From Sporosarcina quadrami (GTDB lineage: Bacteria; Bacillota; Bacilli; Bacillales_A; Planococcaceae), in the NCBI RefSeq assembly GCF_014836615.1, contig NZ_JACSQN010000001.1, positions 186,001-250,000 on the forward strand: a stretch of 64,000 bases of DNA, written 5' to 3'. The notes beneath the pieces were generated by a model that was given only the letters and a program-made list of their open reading frames with translations, was not told where the DNA came from and made no database searches. Each line of letters opens with the position of its first letter. The first letter of the stretch is position 1. The translations under genes were made by a program, and so were the position numbers. This document shows, one piece after another, positions 45,291 to 53,703 of the stretch.

Positions 45291-46409
45291 GAACAACCAC
45301 TTGCTCCCTATTCCGTCTGTAATTTGGCTGCAGTCAACCTTGCTGAGATGGTTAACAAAGATACCAACCAAGTTAATTATGACAAACTGATTGACACGGT
45401 CCAAGTCGGTGTGCGCATGCAAGACAACGTCATCGACGCAACTCCATACTTCCTTGAAGACAATAAAGTCCAAGCATTAGGTGAACGACGTGTAGGATTA
45501 GGCGTCATGGGTCTTGCCGATTTGCTGATCTATTGTGAAAAAGAATACGGATCCTCTGAAGGTAATGAACTCGTTGAAAATGTCTTTAAGACAATTGCCA
45601 CGACTGCCTATCGTGAGTCGATTGAAATCGCTAAAGAGAAGGGGAGTTTCCCATTCCTTATCGGTAAGACGGACGAAGAGACAAAAGCTTTGCGTAACGC
45701 ATACATCAACACAGGATTCATGAAAAAGATGCCTAAAGATATACGTGAAGGCGTGCTTCAACATGGAATCCGTAACTCGCATTTACTAACCGTTGCGCCA
45801 ACAGGGTCCACTGGAACCATGGTAGGAGTCAGTACTGGATTAGAACCTTATTTTTCCTTTTCTTATTATCGCAGCGGTCGTCTTGGTAAGTTTATCGAGG
45901 TGAAAGCAAGCATCGTTGAAGAATATTTGCAACGCCATCCTGAAGCTGATCCTGACAATCTTCCCGGATGGTTTGTATCATCCATGAGCCTGTCTCCTGA
46001 AGCTCACGCCGACGTGCAATGCATCATCCAGCGCTGGATTGACAGTTCAATATCTAAAACGGTGAATGCACCACGGGGTTATTCTGTGAAACAGGTGGAA
46101 AGCGTCTACGAACGTCTTTATAAAGGCGGAGCAAAAGGTGGAACGGTTTATGTAGACGGTAGTCGTGACGCACAAGTGCTGACGTTGAAAGCAGAAGAAA
46201 ACACCATGGAAACTGAAATGGTAGAAGAGGTTATCGAACAGCGGAAAGTAGTGTTGATTAATACAATTCAAGACTTGCGTTCAACTAATGTCACAATCGG
46301 TTCTGAAATCGGAAACACTTGCCCGGTATGCAGGCAAGGGACAGTTGAAGAAATCGGCGGTTGTAATACATGCACGAACTGTAACGCACAATTGAAATGC
46401 GGTCTGTAA
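45291..46409 (+). CDS. nrdJ: Class II ribonucleotide reductase NrdJ, exon 2
   Basis: Encodes residues 482-853, starting with Glu482 and EQPLAPYSVCNL. It has the active-site region VAPTGSTGTMVGVSTGLEPYFSFSYYR, the TVNAPRGYSVKQVESVYERLYKGGAKGGTVYVDGS C-terminal barrel segments (split here over residues about 715-750), and a C-terminal zinc-ribbon-like tail with CPVC, CNTC and CNAQLKC cysteines that supplies reducing equivalents. A frame starting at 45324 is only the open part of this exon. A terminator follows. Confidence 0.93.
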   Translation, partial: EQPLAPYSVCNLAAVNLAEMVNKDTNQVNYDKLIDTVQVGVRMQDNVIDATPYFLEDNKVQALGERRVGLGVMGLADLLIYCEKEYGSSEGNELVENVFKTIATTAYRESIEIAKEKGSFPFLIGKTDEETKALRNAYINTGFMKKMPKDIREGVLQHGIRNSHLLTVAPTGSTGTMVGVSTGLEPYFSFSYYRSGRLGKFIEVKASIVEEYLQRHPEADPDNLPGWFVSSMSLSPEAHADVQCIIQRWIDSSISKTVNAPRGYSVKQVESVYERLYKGGAKGGTVYVDGSRDAQVLTLKAEENTMETEMVEEVIEQRKVVLINTIQDLRSTNVTIGSEIGNTCPVCRQGTVEEIGGCNTCTNCNAQLKCGL

Positions 46410-46418
46410 AATGAAAAA

Positions 46419-46456
46419 GCGCGTCGGCATGAGATTATCACGCCGACGCGCGTTTT
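46419..46456 (+). terminator. Intrinsic terminator after nrdJ
   Basis: GCGCGTCGGC/GCCGACGCGC perfect ten-bp stem followed by GTTTT. Confidence 0.93.
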
Positions 46457-46465
46457 AAAAGTTGA

Positions 46466-47449
46466 TCAATTTACTGGAACTGTAGTTTCCTGTTCTTTCC
46501 CATCAGTCGATTTCAGAATTTCGACATTCTCGATGCCGCGTTCTTCGATTTCCAGTAATTTATTGAAAGATGCAATGGCCACCTCGACTTGATCATCTTC
46601 AGGTTCTTTTGTCGTTAACAACTGAAGCCATAGTCCAGGGTATCCAAGATATTTCAATACAGGAATGTTGCGTAGGCTGTTCGTGAACTGCAAAACTTCG
46701 AATGAAACACCAATAACGACAGGTATCAATAGAATTCTGTTCACGATGCGCAACCAGAACGGATCGTATGGTACAAAGAAGTAGATGAACATGCCGACAA
46801 TTACAGTGAACAGAAGGAAACTACTTCCGCATCTGTAATGAAGACGAGATTGTGATTGGACATTTTCCACAGTCAAAGGTAAACCGTTCTCATACGTATT
46901 AATCACTTTATGCTCAGCACCATGATACTTGAATACCCGCTTGATAAGTGGAGTCATCGAGATAAGTGAAATATAGATGAGCAGCAATGCAAGTTTGAAG
47001 AAACTTTCCAAAAGGATTTGAGCGGTCTTTCCCGGTGCCATGAATTCCAGCATTTGTGCCAGGAAAACAGGAACTAGCGTAAAGACAAATTTACCGAAAA
47101 GGAAAGATAGAACCCCGATCGCTGCTACTCCTATGATCATTCCGAGCTTCGATGTCTCTTCTTCAGTAGGTTCGACTTCTTCACCGGGCATTACATCATA
47201 GCGTTCATTTGCGAACGTAAGATGACGAGACCCGATTCCTGCTGATTCCACAAGAGCGACAATTCCACGTATAAATGGAATTCTTTTCAGTTTAGCGGAT
47301 AACGGCTTCTGTTCTTTAGGTACGTAGAAATAGTCGAGTGAATCATCTTTCCGTCTAATCGCTGTAACTGTATGATTTTTGCTTCCAAACATGACACCCT
47401 CTATTAAAGCTTGACCGCCATAAGTGGGCGGTTGTTGTTTTTTACTCAT
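46466..47449 (-). CDS. yqhQ: DUF1385 membrane protein YqhQ
   Basis: 327-residue protein with the family opening YGGQALIEGVMFGSKNHTVTAIRR and about five transmembrane segments from residue 90. The HGAEHKVINTYENGLPLT motif, likely metal-binding, is present. The function is not established. It starts with ATG and faces the nrdJ terminator. Its place next to yqhR and aroQ matches B. subtilis. Confidence 0.9.
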   Translation of the reverse strand: MSKKQQPPTYGGQALIEGVMFGSKNHTVTAIRRKDDSLDYFYVPKEQKPLSAKLKRIPFIRGIVALVESAGIGSRHLTFANERYDVMPGEEVEPTEEETSKLGMIIGVAAIGVLSFLFGKFVFTLVPVFLAQMLEFMAPGKTAQILLESFFKLALLLIYISLISMTPLIKRVFKYHGAEHKVINTYENGLPLTVENVQSQSRLHYRCGSSFLLFTVIVGMFIYFFVPYDPFWLRIVNRILLIPVVIGVSFEVLQFTNSLRNIPVLKYLGYPGLWLQLLTTKEPEDDQVEVAIASFNKLLEIEERGIENVEILKSTDGKEQETTVPVN

Positions 47450-47627
47450 GTCTACGTCAACACCTTCTCTTTTTCAAATGAATAGTAACTTTTTCGAAAA
47501 TATATTCTCTTTCTATCAGTATAACAAATATCCTATCTTAACAGTGTACAAAAAAACCTAATACTTCACCATTAAAAAGGTTTAAAAAAATCATCCATTC
47601 CCGACACTGTCGTCAGGAGGGATTATT

Positions 47628-48044
47628 ATGTTTATACGAACGATTTTTTGGACGTCTATTGTTGCAGCAATTTTTACATTAATTTCATTAAAAGCACTTT
47701 ATTTTTTCAATTTTATAAAATGGTCTCCAGTTGGCTGGGGGAAAAGATGGTTGCTATTTGGCTCCTCCCATGAATGGTGGAAGTGGGTCATTCTTTTCGT
47801 TGTAATTTTGTTAGCATATATGCTACTTTATGGAATATCCCATTTTGCTAACCGTGTCCCGCCTTCCGTTATGGCTTTAGCTATGAGTATAATTGTAGCA
47901 GTGGCAATTGAATGGACCATTTTTTTGCCGAATTCATTTACCGAAGGGATTAAATCCCTATCCATTCCATTCTTCTCAATATTGGCCATCGTCAGCAGAT
48001 TTGTGACAGGAACGGCCGTCTATATGAAGAAATCTTTCAGTTAA
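47628..48044 (+). CDS. yqhR: YqhR family membrane protein
   Basis: 138-residue membrane protein with four to five transmembrane segments (e.g. FWTSIVAAIFTLISLKALYFF and WVILFVVILLAYMLLYGI). YqhR family by position between yqhQ and aroQ and by content; the function is unknown. CAGGAGGG precedes the ATG. Confidence 0.8.
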   Translation: MFIRTIFWTSIVAAIFTLISLKALYFFNFIKWSPVGWGKRWLLFGSSHEWWKWVILFVVILLAYMLLYGISHFANRVPPSVMALAMSIIVAVAIEWTIFLPNSFTEGIKSLSIPFFSILAIVSRFVTGTAVYMKKSFS

Positions 48045-48113
48045 GACATATAAATAGGTTGCGACTATGGAACGATATGATAAAATGAGAAAGAAAATGG
48101 TGAGGGGAATGGT

Positions 48114-48566
48114 GTGGCTGTGAAAGTGCTCGTTCTGAATGGACCGAATTTGAACAGATTAGGGAAAAGGGAACCAGGAATCTATGGTGCTGAAACTCTA
48201 CAGGATGTTGAAAACAGACTAATTAAAGTGTCGAAAGAACATTTTGTAGATATATCATTTTATCAGTCGAATGTTGAAGGCTATTTGATTGATAAAATCC
48301 ACGAAGCTCAAGATAGCGACATGGATGGTATCATCTTCAATCCGGGTGCATTTACGCATACGAGCATAGCATTACGCGATGCAATTGCATCTGTTGACGT
48401 GCCTGTGATTGAAATCCATATTTCCAATATACATAGTCGTGAACCTTTCAGGCATACTTCTGTCATTGCTCCGGTGTGCATTGGGCAATTAGCGGGTTTT
48501 GGAACAAATGGGTATGAGCTAGCACTCCAAGCATTCCTTCTCCGCAGAAATGGGGTAGAGTTATGA
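48114..48566 (+). CDS. aroQ: 3-dehydroquinate dehydratase, type II
   Basis: Converts 3-dehydroquinate to 3-dehydroshikimate. The 150-residue dodecameric type II enzyme shows LNGPNLNRLGKREPGIYG (Arg and Tyr active site), NPGAFTHTSIALRDA and IEIHISNIHSREPFRHTS with the catalytic His. The start is GTG at 48114, 6 bases after GAGGGG. It overlaps pepQ by 4 bases (ATGA), the usual pairing with a Xaa-Pro peptidase and efp. Confidence 0.95.
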   Translation: MAVKVLVLNGPNLNRLGKREPGIYGAETLQDVENRLIKVSKEHFVDISFYQSNVEGYLIDKIHEAQDSDMDGIIFNPGAFTHTSIALRDAIASVDVPVIEIHISNIHSREPFRHTSVIAPVCIGQLAGFGTNGYELALQAFLLRRNGVEL

Positions 48567-49621
48567 AACTTGTAAAATTACGTGAAATGCTTAAAGAGAA
48601 AGGGATAGATGCTCTTCTAGTCACTAATTCTTATAATCGGCGATATATTACTGGATTTACCGGTAGTGCTGGTGTAGCAATCGTCTCTGCTGATGATGCT
48701 GTATTCATTACGGATTTCAGATATACTGAGCAGGCAGCTGTTCAAGTGAAAGATTTCCGCATTGTTAAACACGAAAAGACGATTATCGAAGAGGTTGCAG
48801 CTCAAGTAAAAGATATGGGGATAAAAAAGCTAGGTTTTGAAAAAGATGATTTATCATATGGTATGTTTGAAATGTATGATGAAAAAGTCGACGCAGAACT
48901 CATTCCAGTTTCAGGGATTGTAGAGAAATTGCGTCTTGTGAAAACTGAAGATGAAATTGAAGTGCTTAAACAAGCGGCTAAAATTGCTGATGATGCATTT
49001 GCTCATATTTGCACATTTATTAAACCGGGTGTTACTGAACTACAAGTATCAAACGAACTCGAAATGTTTATGCGAAACGAGGGTGCTACTTCCTCGTCAT
49101 TCGATATTATCGTCGCTTCAGGTGAAAGAGGTGCATTGCCGCACGGCGTAGCATCTGACAAAGTGATTCAATCAGGGGAACTAGTGACCCTTGACTTCGG
49201 TGCACTTTACAATGGATATATTTCTGACATCACGCGTACAGTGGCAGTTGGAGAAGTTTCAGAGAAATTGAAAGAAATTTACGAAGTAACACGTTTTGCT
49301 CAGGAACTTGCTTTGGAACAGATTAAATCGGGTATGACAGGGATAGAGGCTGACGCAATCGCGCGCGATCATATTAAGTCCAAAGGATATGGAGAAGCGT
49401 TCGGGCATTCTACTGGACACGGTATCGGCTTGGAAGTGCATGAAAGTCCGGCATTATCATTCCGTTCTGAAACTAAACTTGAGCCTAATATGGCAGTTAC
49501 AGTCGAGCCGGGCATTTATCTTCCAGGAATCGGTGGTGTTCGTATCGAAGACGACATCATCATTACTAAAGACGGCAATTACCGTCTGACGCATTCACCA
49601 AAAGAACTTATTATCTTATAA
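48563..49621 (+). CDS. yqhT: M24 family Xaa-Pro dipeptidase/aminopeptidase (YqhT)
   Basis: 352-residue metallopeptidase with a creatinase-like N-terminal domain (about 1-125) and a pita-bread catalytic domain. Metal ligands are visible in [17 protein letters not shown] (two Asp), [14 protein letters not shown] (His), [19 protein letters not shown] (two Glu). Cleaves peptides with proline in the second position. It sits in aroQ-yqhT-efp order; the link to EF-P is that both act on proline-related sequences. Confidence 0.92.
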   Translation: MKLVKLREMLKEKGIDALLVTNSYNRRYITGFTGSAGVAIVSADDAVFITDFRYTEQAAVQVKDFRIVKHEKTIIEEVAAQVKDMGIKKLGFEKDDLSYGMFEMYDEKVDAELIPVSGIVEKLRLVKTEDEIEVLKQAAKIADDAFAHICTFIKPGVTELQVSNELEMFMRNEGATSSSFDIIVASGERGALPHGVASDKVIQSGELVTLDFGALYNGYISDITRTVAVGEVSEKLKEIYEVTRFAQELALEQIKSGMTGIEADAIARDHIKSKGYGEAFGHSTGHGIGLEVHESPALSFRSETKLEPNMAVTVEPGIYLPGIGGVRIEDDIIITKDGNYRLTHSPKELIIL

Positions 49622-49643
49622 TGAACATAATGGAGGAACACGA

Positions 49644-50201
49644 ATGATTTCAGTTAACGAATTTAAAACAGGTCTTACAATAGAAGTGGACGGCGACATT
49701 TGGCGCGTCATGGATTTCCAACACGTTAAACCGGGTAAGGGCGCTGCTTTTGTCCGTTCAAAACTACGTAACCTACGCTCAGGAAACGTAAATGAAAAGA
49801 CGTTCCGTGCAGGAGAGAAAGTTCAAAAGGCACAAATTGACAATCGACGCATGCAATATCTTTATGCAAACGGAGACGAGCATGTTTTCATGGACAATGA
49901 ATCATACGAACAGATAGAATTGCCATCAAAACAAATCGAAGAGGAATTAAACTACTTAAGAGAGAACATGGAAGTGCATGTTGTTTCTTATAAAGACGAA
50001 ATTTTAGGTGTTGAATTGCCATCTACGGTCATTTTAGAAGTTTCTGCAACAGAGCCGGGCATAAAAGGCGATACTGCAAGTGGTGGATCTAAGCCTGCAA
50101 CATTGGAAACGGGTCTTGTCGTCCAAGTTCCATTCTTCGTAAATATTGGTGATAAACTGATCATTAATACTGATGAAGGCGAATACGTTTCAAGAGCCTA
50201 A
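49644..50201 (+). CDS. efp: Translation elongation factor P
   Basis: Helps ribosomes make proline-rich peptides. The 185-residue protein has three beta-barrel domains: KOW-like N-terminal, with Lys32 in [10 protein letters not shown] at the tip that is modified in many bacteria, and a C-terminal domain with the [26 protein letters not shown] family signature (residues about 132-157). TGGAGGA lies upstream. A terminator follows. Confidence 0.97.
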   Translation: MISVNEFKTGLTIEVDGDIWRVMDFQHVKPGKGAAFVRSKLRNLRSGNVNEKTFRAGEKVQKAQIDNRRMQYLYANGDEHVFMDNESYEQIELPSKQIEEELNYLRENMEVHVVSYKDEILGVELPSTVILEVSATEPGIKGDTASGGSKPATLETGLVVQVPFFVNIGDKLIINTDEGEYVSRA

Positions 50202-50212
50202 TAGACAAACGA

Positions 50213-50255
50213 TAAACTCCATCCTAACCTACTATGGTTATGGTGGAGTTTTTTT
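50213..50255 (+). terminator. Intrinsic terminator after efp
   Basis: AACTCCA/TGGAGTT outer stem with an inner partial CCTAACC/GGTTATGG stem, followed by seven T residues. Confidence 0.85.
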
Positions 50256-50272
50256 GTTCTTAAAAATTCTTC

Positions 50273-50301
50273 TCATATTTCTAATGGACGCATCATAAGT
50301 T
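50273..50301 (+). promoter_or_regulatory. Candidate sigmaE (mother-cell) promoter of the spoIIIA operon
   Basis: TCATATT, a 14-base spacer and CATAAGTT resemble the sigmaE consensus (KMATATT-N14-CATACAMT); the -10 matches at 5 of 8 positions. It lies 25 bases upstream of spoIIIAC. spoIIIA is a known sigmaE operon. Confidence 0.5.
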
Positions 50302-50325
50302 ATTACATGAAGGGGGAAACCCGAA

Positions 50326-50535
50326 GTGGAATTGAATGATTTATTGCGAATTGCCGGTATTGGCTTAGTGTTAGGTTTTTTGCATGTTTTCTTTGAACAG
50401 ACCGGTAAGAAAGAGTTCTCTTTCTTTCTCTTCTTCGTGGCCTATATTTACATAGCTGCAGAAATGCTCCGCTTTTTAAGGATTTTCTTTTCGGAAATCG
50501 CTGAGTTTTTCCAATGGCTATCTCTGGCATTTTGA
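50326..50535 (+). CDS. spoIIIAC: Stage III sporulation protein AC
   Basis: 69-residue protein with two transmembrane helices (LRIAGIGLVLGFLHVFFEQ and FFLFFVAYIYIAAEMLRFL); the HVFFEQTGKKEF loop resembles the HTILDQMGKKEY loop of B. subtilis SpoIIIAC. Part of the SpoIIIA-SpoIIQ channel between mother cell and forespore. It starts with GTG after AAGGGGG. spoIIIAA (ATPase) and spoIIIAB, which should precede it, are not present in this window. Confidence 0.85.
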   Translation: MELNDLLRIAGIGLVLGFLHVFFEQTGKKEFSFFLFFVAYIYIAAEMLRFLRIFFSEIAEFFQWLSLAF

Positions 50536-50912
50536 TGGCAACAGTTTTTCAACTCATTGTCATCTATCTTCTGTTGCTAGTAGTAACTTTCGCTTCCAAA
50601 AGTTTACAACCTATCATCTATGCAGCCTTATTTTTCATCTTTCTGTCTTACGTGTCAATGATGATTATTATTCCGTTTGGAAGAACATTCATCGATCTAT
50701 TTGAACATTTGCCAAGCCCTTTTGCGAAGCTGATCATCGGAAGTGTAATCTTGTTTTACTTCTCGGAACTAATTATTAATCACATAAGTGAAGCTGGATA
50801 CGGATCAATTGGTGAAATTGCAAAAGTGGCAGTTAAAATCGCTATTATAATGATGTGGCTTCCTCATTTTTCACAGATAATCGGAACATTATCCAGACTA
50901 ATCATTAAATGA
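50535..50912 (+). CDS. spoIIIAD: Stage III sporulation protein AD
   Basis: 125-residue protein with four transmembrane helices; related in layout to SpoIIIAD of the feeding-tube channel. The start at 50535 gives a TGATG overlap with spoIIIAC, which suggests translational coupling; an ATG at 50514 is the alternative, and neither has a good ribosome site. The YFSELIINHISEAGYGSIGEI segment corresponds to the family YIAEFGAQLTKDAGQGAIA region. Confidence 0.82.
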   Translation: MATVFQLIVIYLLLLVVTFASKSLQPIIYAALFFIFLSYVSMMIIIPFGRTFIDLFEHLPSPFAKLIIGSVILFYFSELIINHISEAGYGSIGEIAKVAVKIAIIMMWLPHFSQIIGTLSRLIIK

Positions 50913-50927
50913 TCGGATGAAGAAATT

Positions 50928-51827
50928 ATGATATCCATGCTTGAATCTGTACTTGGGACAGTCCTATCGAGTTTCATTGTAGTTATCATTTCATCATTCA
51001 TGGTGCTTGTTGTTGATTTTCTTTTTCCGGCTTTTAAAAAGTGGACGAGAATATTTTTGTTCTTTATCGTTCTAACCGTCGTTCTTCAACCTGCCTTTGA
51101 ACATCTTGAAATGATAAGGTCTATCACTCAAACGATTTCTACGATTTTCATTTCAATTTATCCGTTATTGACAGCAAGCATTATTGCTTCCGGTGGCTCT
51201 TTCACTATGTTGAATTTTCAACCCGCTATGCTGTTGTTTGCAAATGGAGCCGTACTCCTTGCAGATAAAGTATTAATTCCAATGCTCGCAGCGGCAATTT
51301 TATTTGATATCATCTCAAGATTATTTCCATCCGTTTCTTTTTCCAAAATGGCGGACTTGCTACGAACAACCTTACTAGGAATCGTTTCGGCATTAGTCGC
51401 GGCTTACTCGATTTTCATTACTGCAGGGGGCACTATCTCCTGGGCGTTGAGCGGAGTTACGAGCGAGCCCATTAAAGAGCTCATTAGTCAAAACATACCG
51501 ATTATCGGATCGTTCATAACAGATAGTATGGGAGCGATCGGCAGGTATTCCTCGGGGGCAAGTGTATTCGTTGGCGCGTGGCTCATTATGACGATTTGGA
51601 CAGTCGCCCTCTTACCGACGATTAAGACATTGTTAACCGGCTTTTTGTACCGATGGACAGCTGCTTTAATTGAACCGTTTGCAAATGAAGAAATTACTGG
51701 AGTATTGGATGATATAGGGAAGACGCTATTTGTCCTTTGTGCAGTGTCTTTTCTTGTTGCATTTGCCTTCATCTACACAGCACTATTTACTGTCATTCTT
51801 ATTAAATTGATTACAGCAGTGAAATGA
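50928..51827 (+). CDS. spoIIIAE: Stage III sporulation protein AE
   Basis: 299-residue polytopic membrane protein with about seven transmembrane segments, matching the hydrophobic core of SpoIIIAE (B. subtilis protein is nearer 400 residues with an extra N-terminal region). Visible is the conserved ASGGSFTMLNFQPAML and GRYSSGASVFVGAW. The start is ATG after GGATGAAG. Short relative to the family at the N-terminus; a stop in spoIIIAD prevents a longer frame. Confidence 0.83.
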   Translation: MISMLESVLGTVLSSFIVVIISSFMVLVVDFLFPAFKKWTRIFLFFIVLTVVLQPAFEHLEMIRSITQTISTIFISIYPLLTASIIASGGSFTMLNFQPAMLLFANGAVLLADKVLIPMLAAAILFDIISRLFPSVSFSKMADLLRTTLLGIVSALVAAYSIFITAGGTISWALSGVTSEPIKELISQNIPIIGSFITDSMGAIGRYSSGASVFVGAWLIMTIWTVALLPTIKTLLTGFLYRWTAALIEPFANEEITGVLDDIGKTLFVLCAVSFLVAFAFIYTALFTVILIKLITAVK

Positions 51828-51836
51828 GGAAAAGAA

Positions 51837-52004
51837 TTGTTGGAGTTTTTGACTGGTGTTTTGCTTTTGACAGTCATGTCTACAATTTTGACGCTGCTTC
51901 TGCCGGATGAACTGGAAGGTGAGTTCATACCATTACTGAAAATTGCGATGGGAATTTGGATTATTCATTCCATAACAAGAATTTTTGGTCATAGCCTCTT
52001 TTGA
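51837..52004 (+). CDS. spoIIIAF: Truncated SpoIIIAF-like protein (two membrane helices only)
   Basis: 55-residue frame read directly: EFLTGVLLLTVMSTILTLLLP, then a short acidic turn, then KIAMGIWIIHSITRIF. This matches the N-terminal double-transmembrane part of SpoIIIAF, with the typical LLP between helices. The extracytoplasmic ring domain of about 140 residues is missing: TGA at 52002-52004 ends it and spoIIIAG begins 67 bases later. The start is TTG at 51837 or 51840, after GAGGA. It may be a decayed or reduced gene. Confidence 0.6.
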   Translation: MLEFLTGVLLLTVMSTILTLLLPDELEGEFIPLLKIAMGIWIIHSITRIFGHSLF

Positions 52005-52071
52005 ACAAGCATATTATGCATCATAGATGACGCGAACCAAATCAGGCTCGAAGGGGTGAAATGGTGATCAT

Positions 52072-52473
52072 ATGCAAAAACCAAAAAAGAAGCTTCATAT
52101 TCTATTCATCGGTACAGCTCTTGCGATTTTCATCATTTTCATCAATACGGCTTTGGGTTCGAATGGAGGGGAGAAGAAAAACGGAGAAGAGAGCCGGAAT
52201 GTAGCCACACTTGAAGCTACGTTGATGAAGATCGAAGGGATCGGGGAGGTAGTGATCTACTTTCATTATGATCAAGTTGAAGCGGAAAGCCCGCTTGCTA
52301 ATTATTTTTCAATCAGTGGCGGATCCACAGGTAAAAAAAATCCACTGCAAGGCATATTGGTCGTAGCGGAAGGAGCAGATAACCCCAGGACTAAAATTGA
52401 ACTAAAACGGATCTTATCTGCAGTTCTTCAATTACCAGAACATCGGATTGTCATTGAAAAAATGCGAAATTAG
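52072..52473 (+). CDS. spoIIIAG: SpoIIIAG-like protein, compact form
   Basis: 133-residue protein with one N-terminal transmembrane helix (ILFIGTALAIFIIFINTALG) and a ring-building-type domain (ATLMKIEGIGEVVIYFHYD ... GILVVAEGADNPRTKIELKRIL ... HRIVIEKM). B. subtilis SpoIIIAG is about 229 residues; here the segment between the two halves of the domain is only about 20 residues, so the large beta insertion seems absent. Assigned by domain pattern and position. Confidence 0.78.
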   Translation: MQKPKKKLHILFIGTALAIFIIFINTALGSNGGEKKNGEESRNVATLEATLMKIEGIGEVVIYFHYDQVEAESPLANYFSISGGSTGKKNPLQGILVVAEGADNPRTKIELKRILSAVLQLPEHRIVIEKMRN

Positions 52474-52484
52474 GGGGATACTTA

Positions 52485-53024
52485 ATGAAAGCGAACAAAC
52501 GGACAGTGTGGTTCTTGACATTACTTAGTCTTGTAGCGGTAATTTCAATTTATTATTTAAAAAAAGAAGCACCAATGGAGTTAGATGGAATGGCGATTTT
52601 CGGTGAGCCCGATAAATTGACAGTTACGAAACAAGGAGATTCAGATAGCGCGAAACAGACAGTCTATGCAGATTCCATGAAATTTGAGGAAATGAGAATG
52701 GAAGTACAAAATGAGCGTAGTAATTTGAAAGATCAGCTTACTACTAAAATCTTATCTGCAGATTCGACGGCGGAAGAAAAAAATGCGGCATATGATGAAA
52801 TTGATGAACTCATAAAACGCGACTCCGCAGAAACTTTAATGGAAATGCAAATCAGAAATTTAGGCTATCCGGAAGCTTTTGTAAGAAAAGATAGCGGGAA
52901 AGTGACGATTACAGTTATTTCTGATGACGGTGGTCATTCTTCGAAGATGGCAGCGGAGATTACCCAATTTGTAATGACGAGCTGGGAAGATGCGCGTACT
53001 GTACAAGTTGTCTTCATGGAATAA
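52485..53024 (+). CDS. spoIIIAH: Stage III sporulation protein AH
   Basis: 179-residue protein, one N-terminal transmembrane helix (TVWFLTLLSLVAVISIYYL) and an extracellular region with a helical stretch (MRMEVQNERSNLKDQLTTKI) and a C-terminal ring-building domain (AFVRKDSGKVTITVISDDGG). It should meet SpoIIQ across the intermembrane space (family knowledge). The start is ATG after TAGGGGG. A terminator follows. Confidence 0.88.
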   Translation: MKANKRTVWFLTLLSLVAVISIYYLKKEAPMELDGMAIFGEPDKLTVTKQGDSDSAKQTVYADSMKFEEMRMEVQNERSNLKDQLTTKILSADSTAEEKNAAYDEIDELIKRDSAETLMEMQIRNLGYPEAFVRKDSGKVTITVISDDGGHSSKMAAEITQFVMTSWEDARTVQVVFME

Positions 53025-53037
53025 ATCAAGTAAAATC

Positions 53038-53060
53038 AAGGCCCATTATGGGTCTTTTTC
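53038..53060 (+). terminator. Intrinsic terminator after spoIIIAH
   Basis: AAGGCCC/GGGTCTT stem (one G-T pair), loop ATTAT, followed by TTTTC. Confidence 0.8.
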
Positions 53061-53173
53061 TTTGTATTCACTTGTTATTTACACTAAATCCACTATATTT
53101 GTTTCAATATGGACGGAAAACGTCTAAAATAGGAATGAAGTACGTAAATAATATTGAGTCAGGAGAATAGACA

Positions 53174-53689
53174 ATGTTAAAAATTCAAGAAATCCGTGAA
53201 ATCATTAAATTAATCGATCAATCATCTATTGAAAAGTTTTCTTTTGAATCAGAAGGTACGAAAATAAAATTGGAAAAAAAGAGCAATACATCACCTACTC
53301 TTCACCAAACAGAACCAAAAAATGAAGAACCCGCTCAACAAGCAACTCCAGTGCAACAAGAAGTGAAAAGAGAAGAACCTGTAAAAGCAGCTGTTGAAGA
53401 GTCTCAAGAGTCGTCAACAAGCGCTCCAGCTACTACAGAAGATTCATCATTGCATAAAATCACCTCACCAATGGTCGGTACTTTCTATAAATCTTCATCA
53501 CCGGATTCACCTGCCTATGTACAAAAAGGCGATTCCGTAAAACCAGATGCAATCGTTTGTATCGTTGAGGCAATGAAACTATTCAACGAGATCGAAGCGG
53601 AAGTATCTGGCGAGATTGTGGAGATCCTCGTGGAAGACGGTCAATTGGTTGAATATGGACAACCTCTCTTCCTCGTCAAACAGAATTGA
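53174..53689 (+). CDS. accB: Biotin carboxyl carrier protein of acetyl-CoA carboxylase
   Basis: 171-residue carrier. The N-terminal [21 protein letters not shown] segment is the dimer/partner region, followed by a Pro/Glu/Ala-rich linker (about 45-95). The C-terminal biotinyl domain has the biotinylation Lys in VEAMKLFNE (about residue 138). Works with AccC and carboxyltransferase AccAD, which are elsewhere, in the first committed step of fatty acid synthesis. AGGAG precedes the ATG. Confidence 0.96.
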   Translation: MLKIQEIREIIKLIDQSSIEKFSFESEGTKIKLEKKSNTSPTLHQTEPKNEEPAQQATPVQQEVKREEPVKAAVEESQESSTSAPATTEDSSLHKITSPMVGTFYKSSSPDSPAYVQKGDSVKPDAIVCIVEAMKLFNEIEAEVSGEIVEILVEDGQLVEYGQPLFLVKQN

Positions 53690-53703
53690 GGAGGAATGAA
53701 AAG

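Noticed and set aside
50514-50534. Upstream start for spoIIIAD
   Set aside because: Less likely than the TGATG junction at 50535, though it cannot be excluded.
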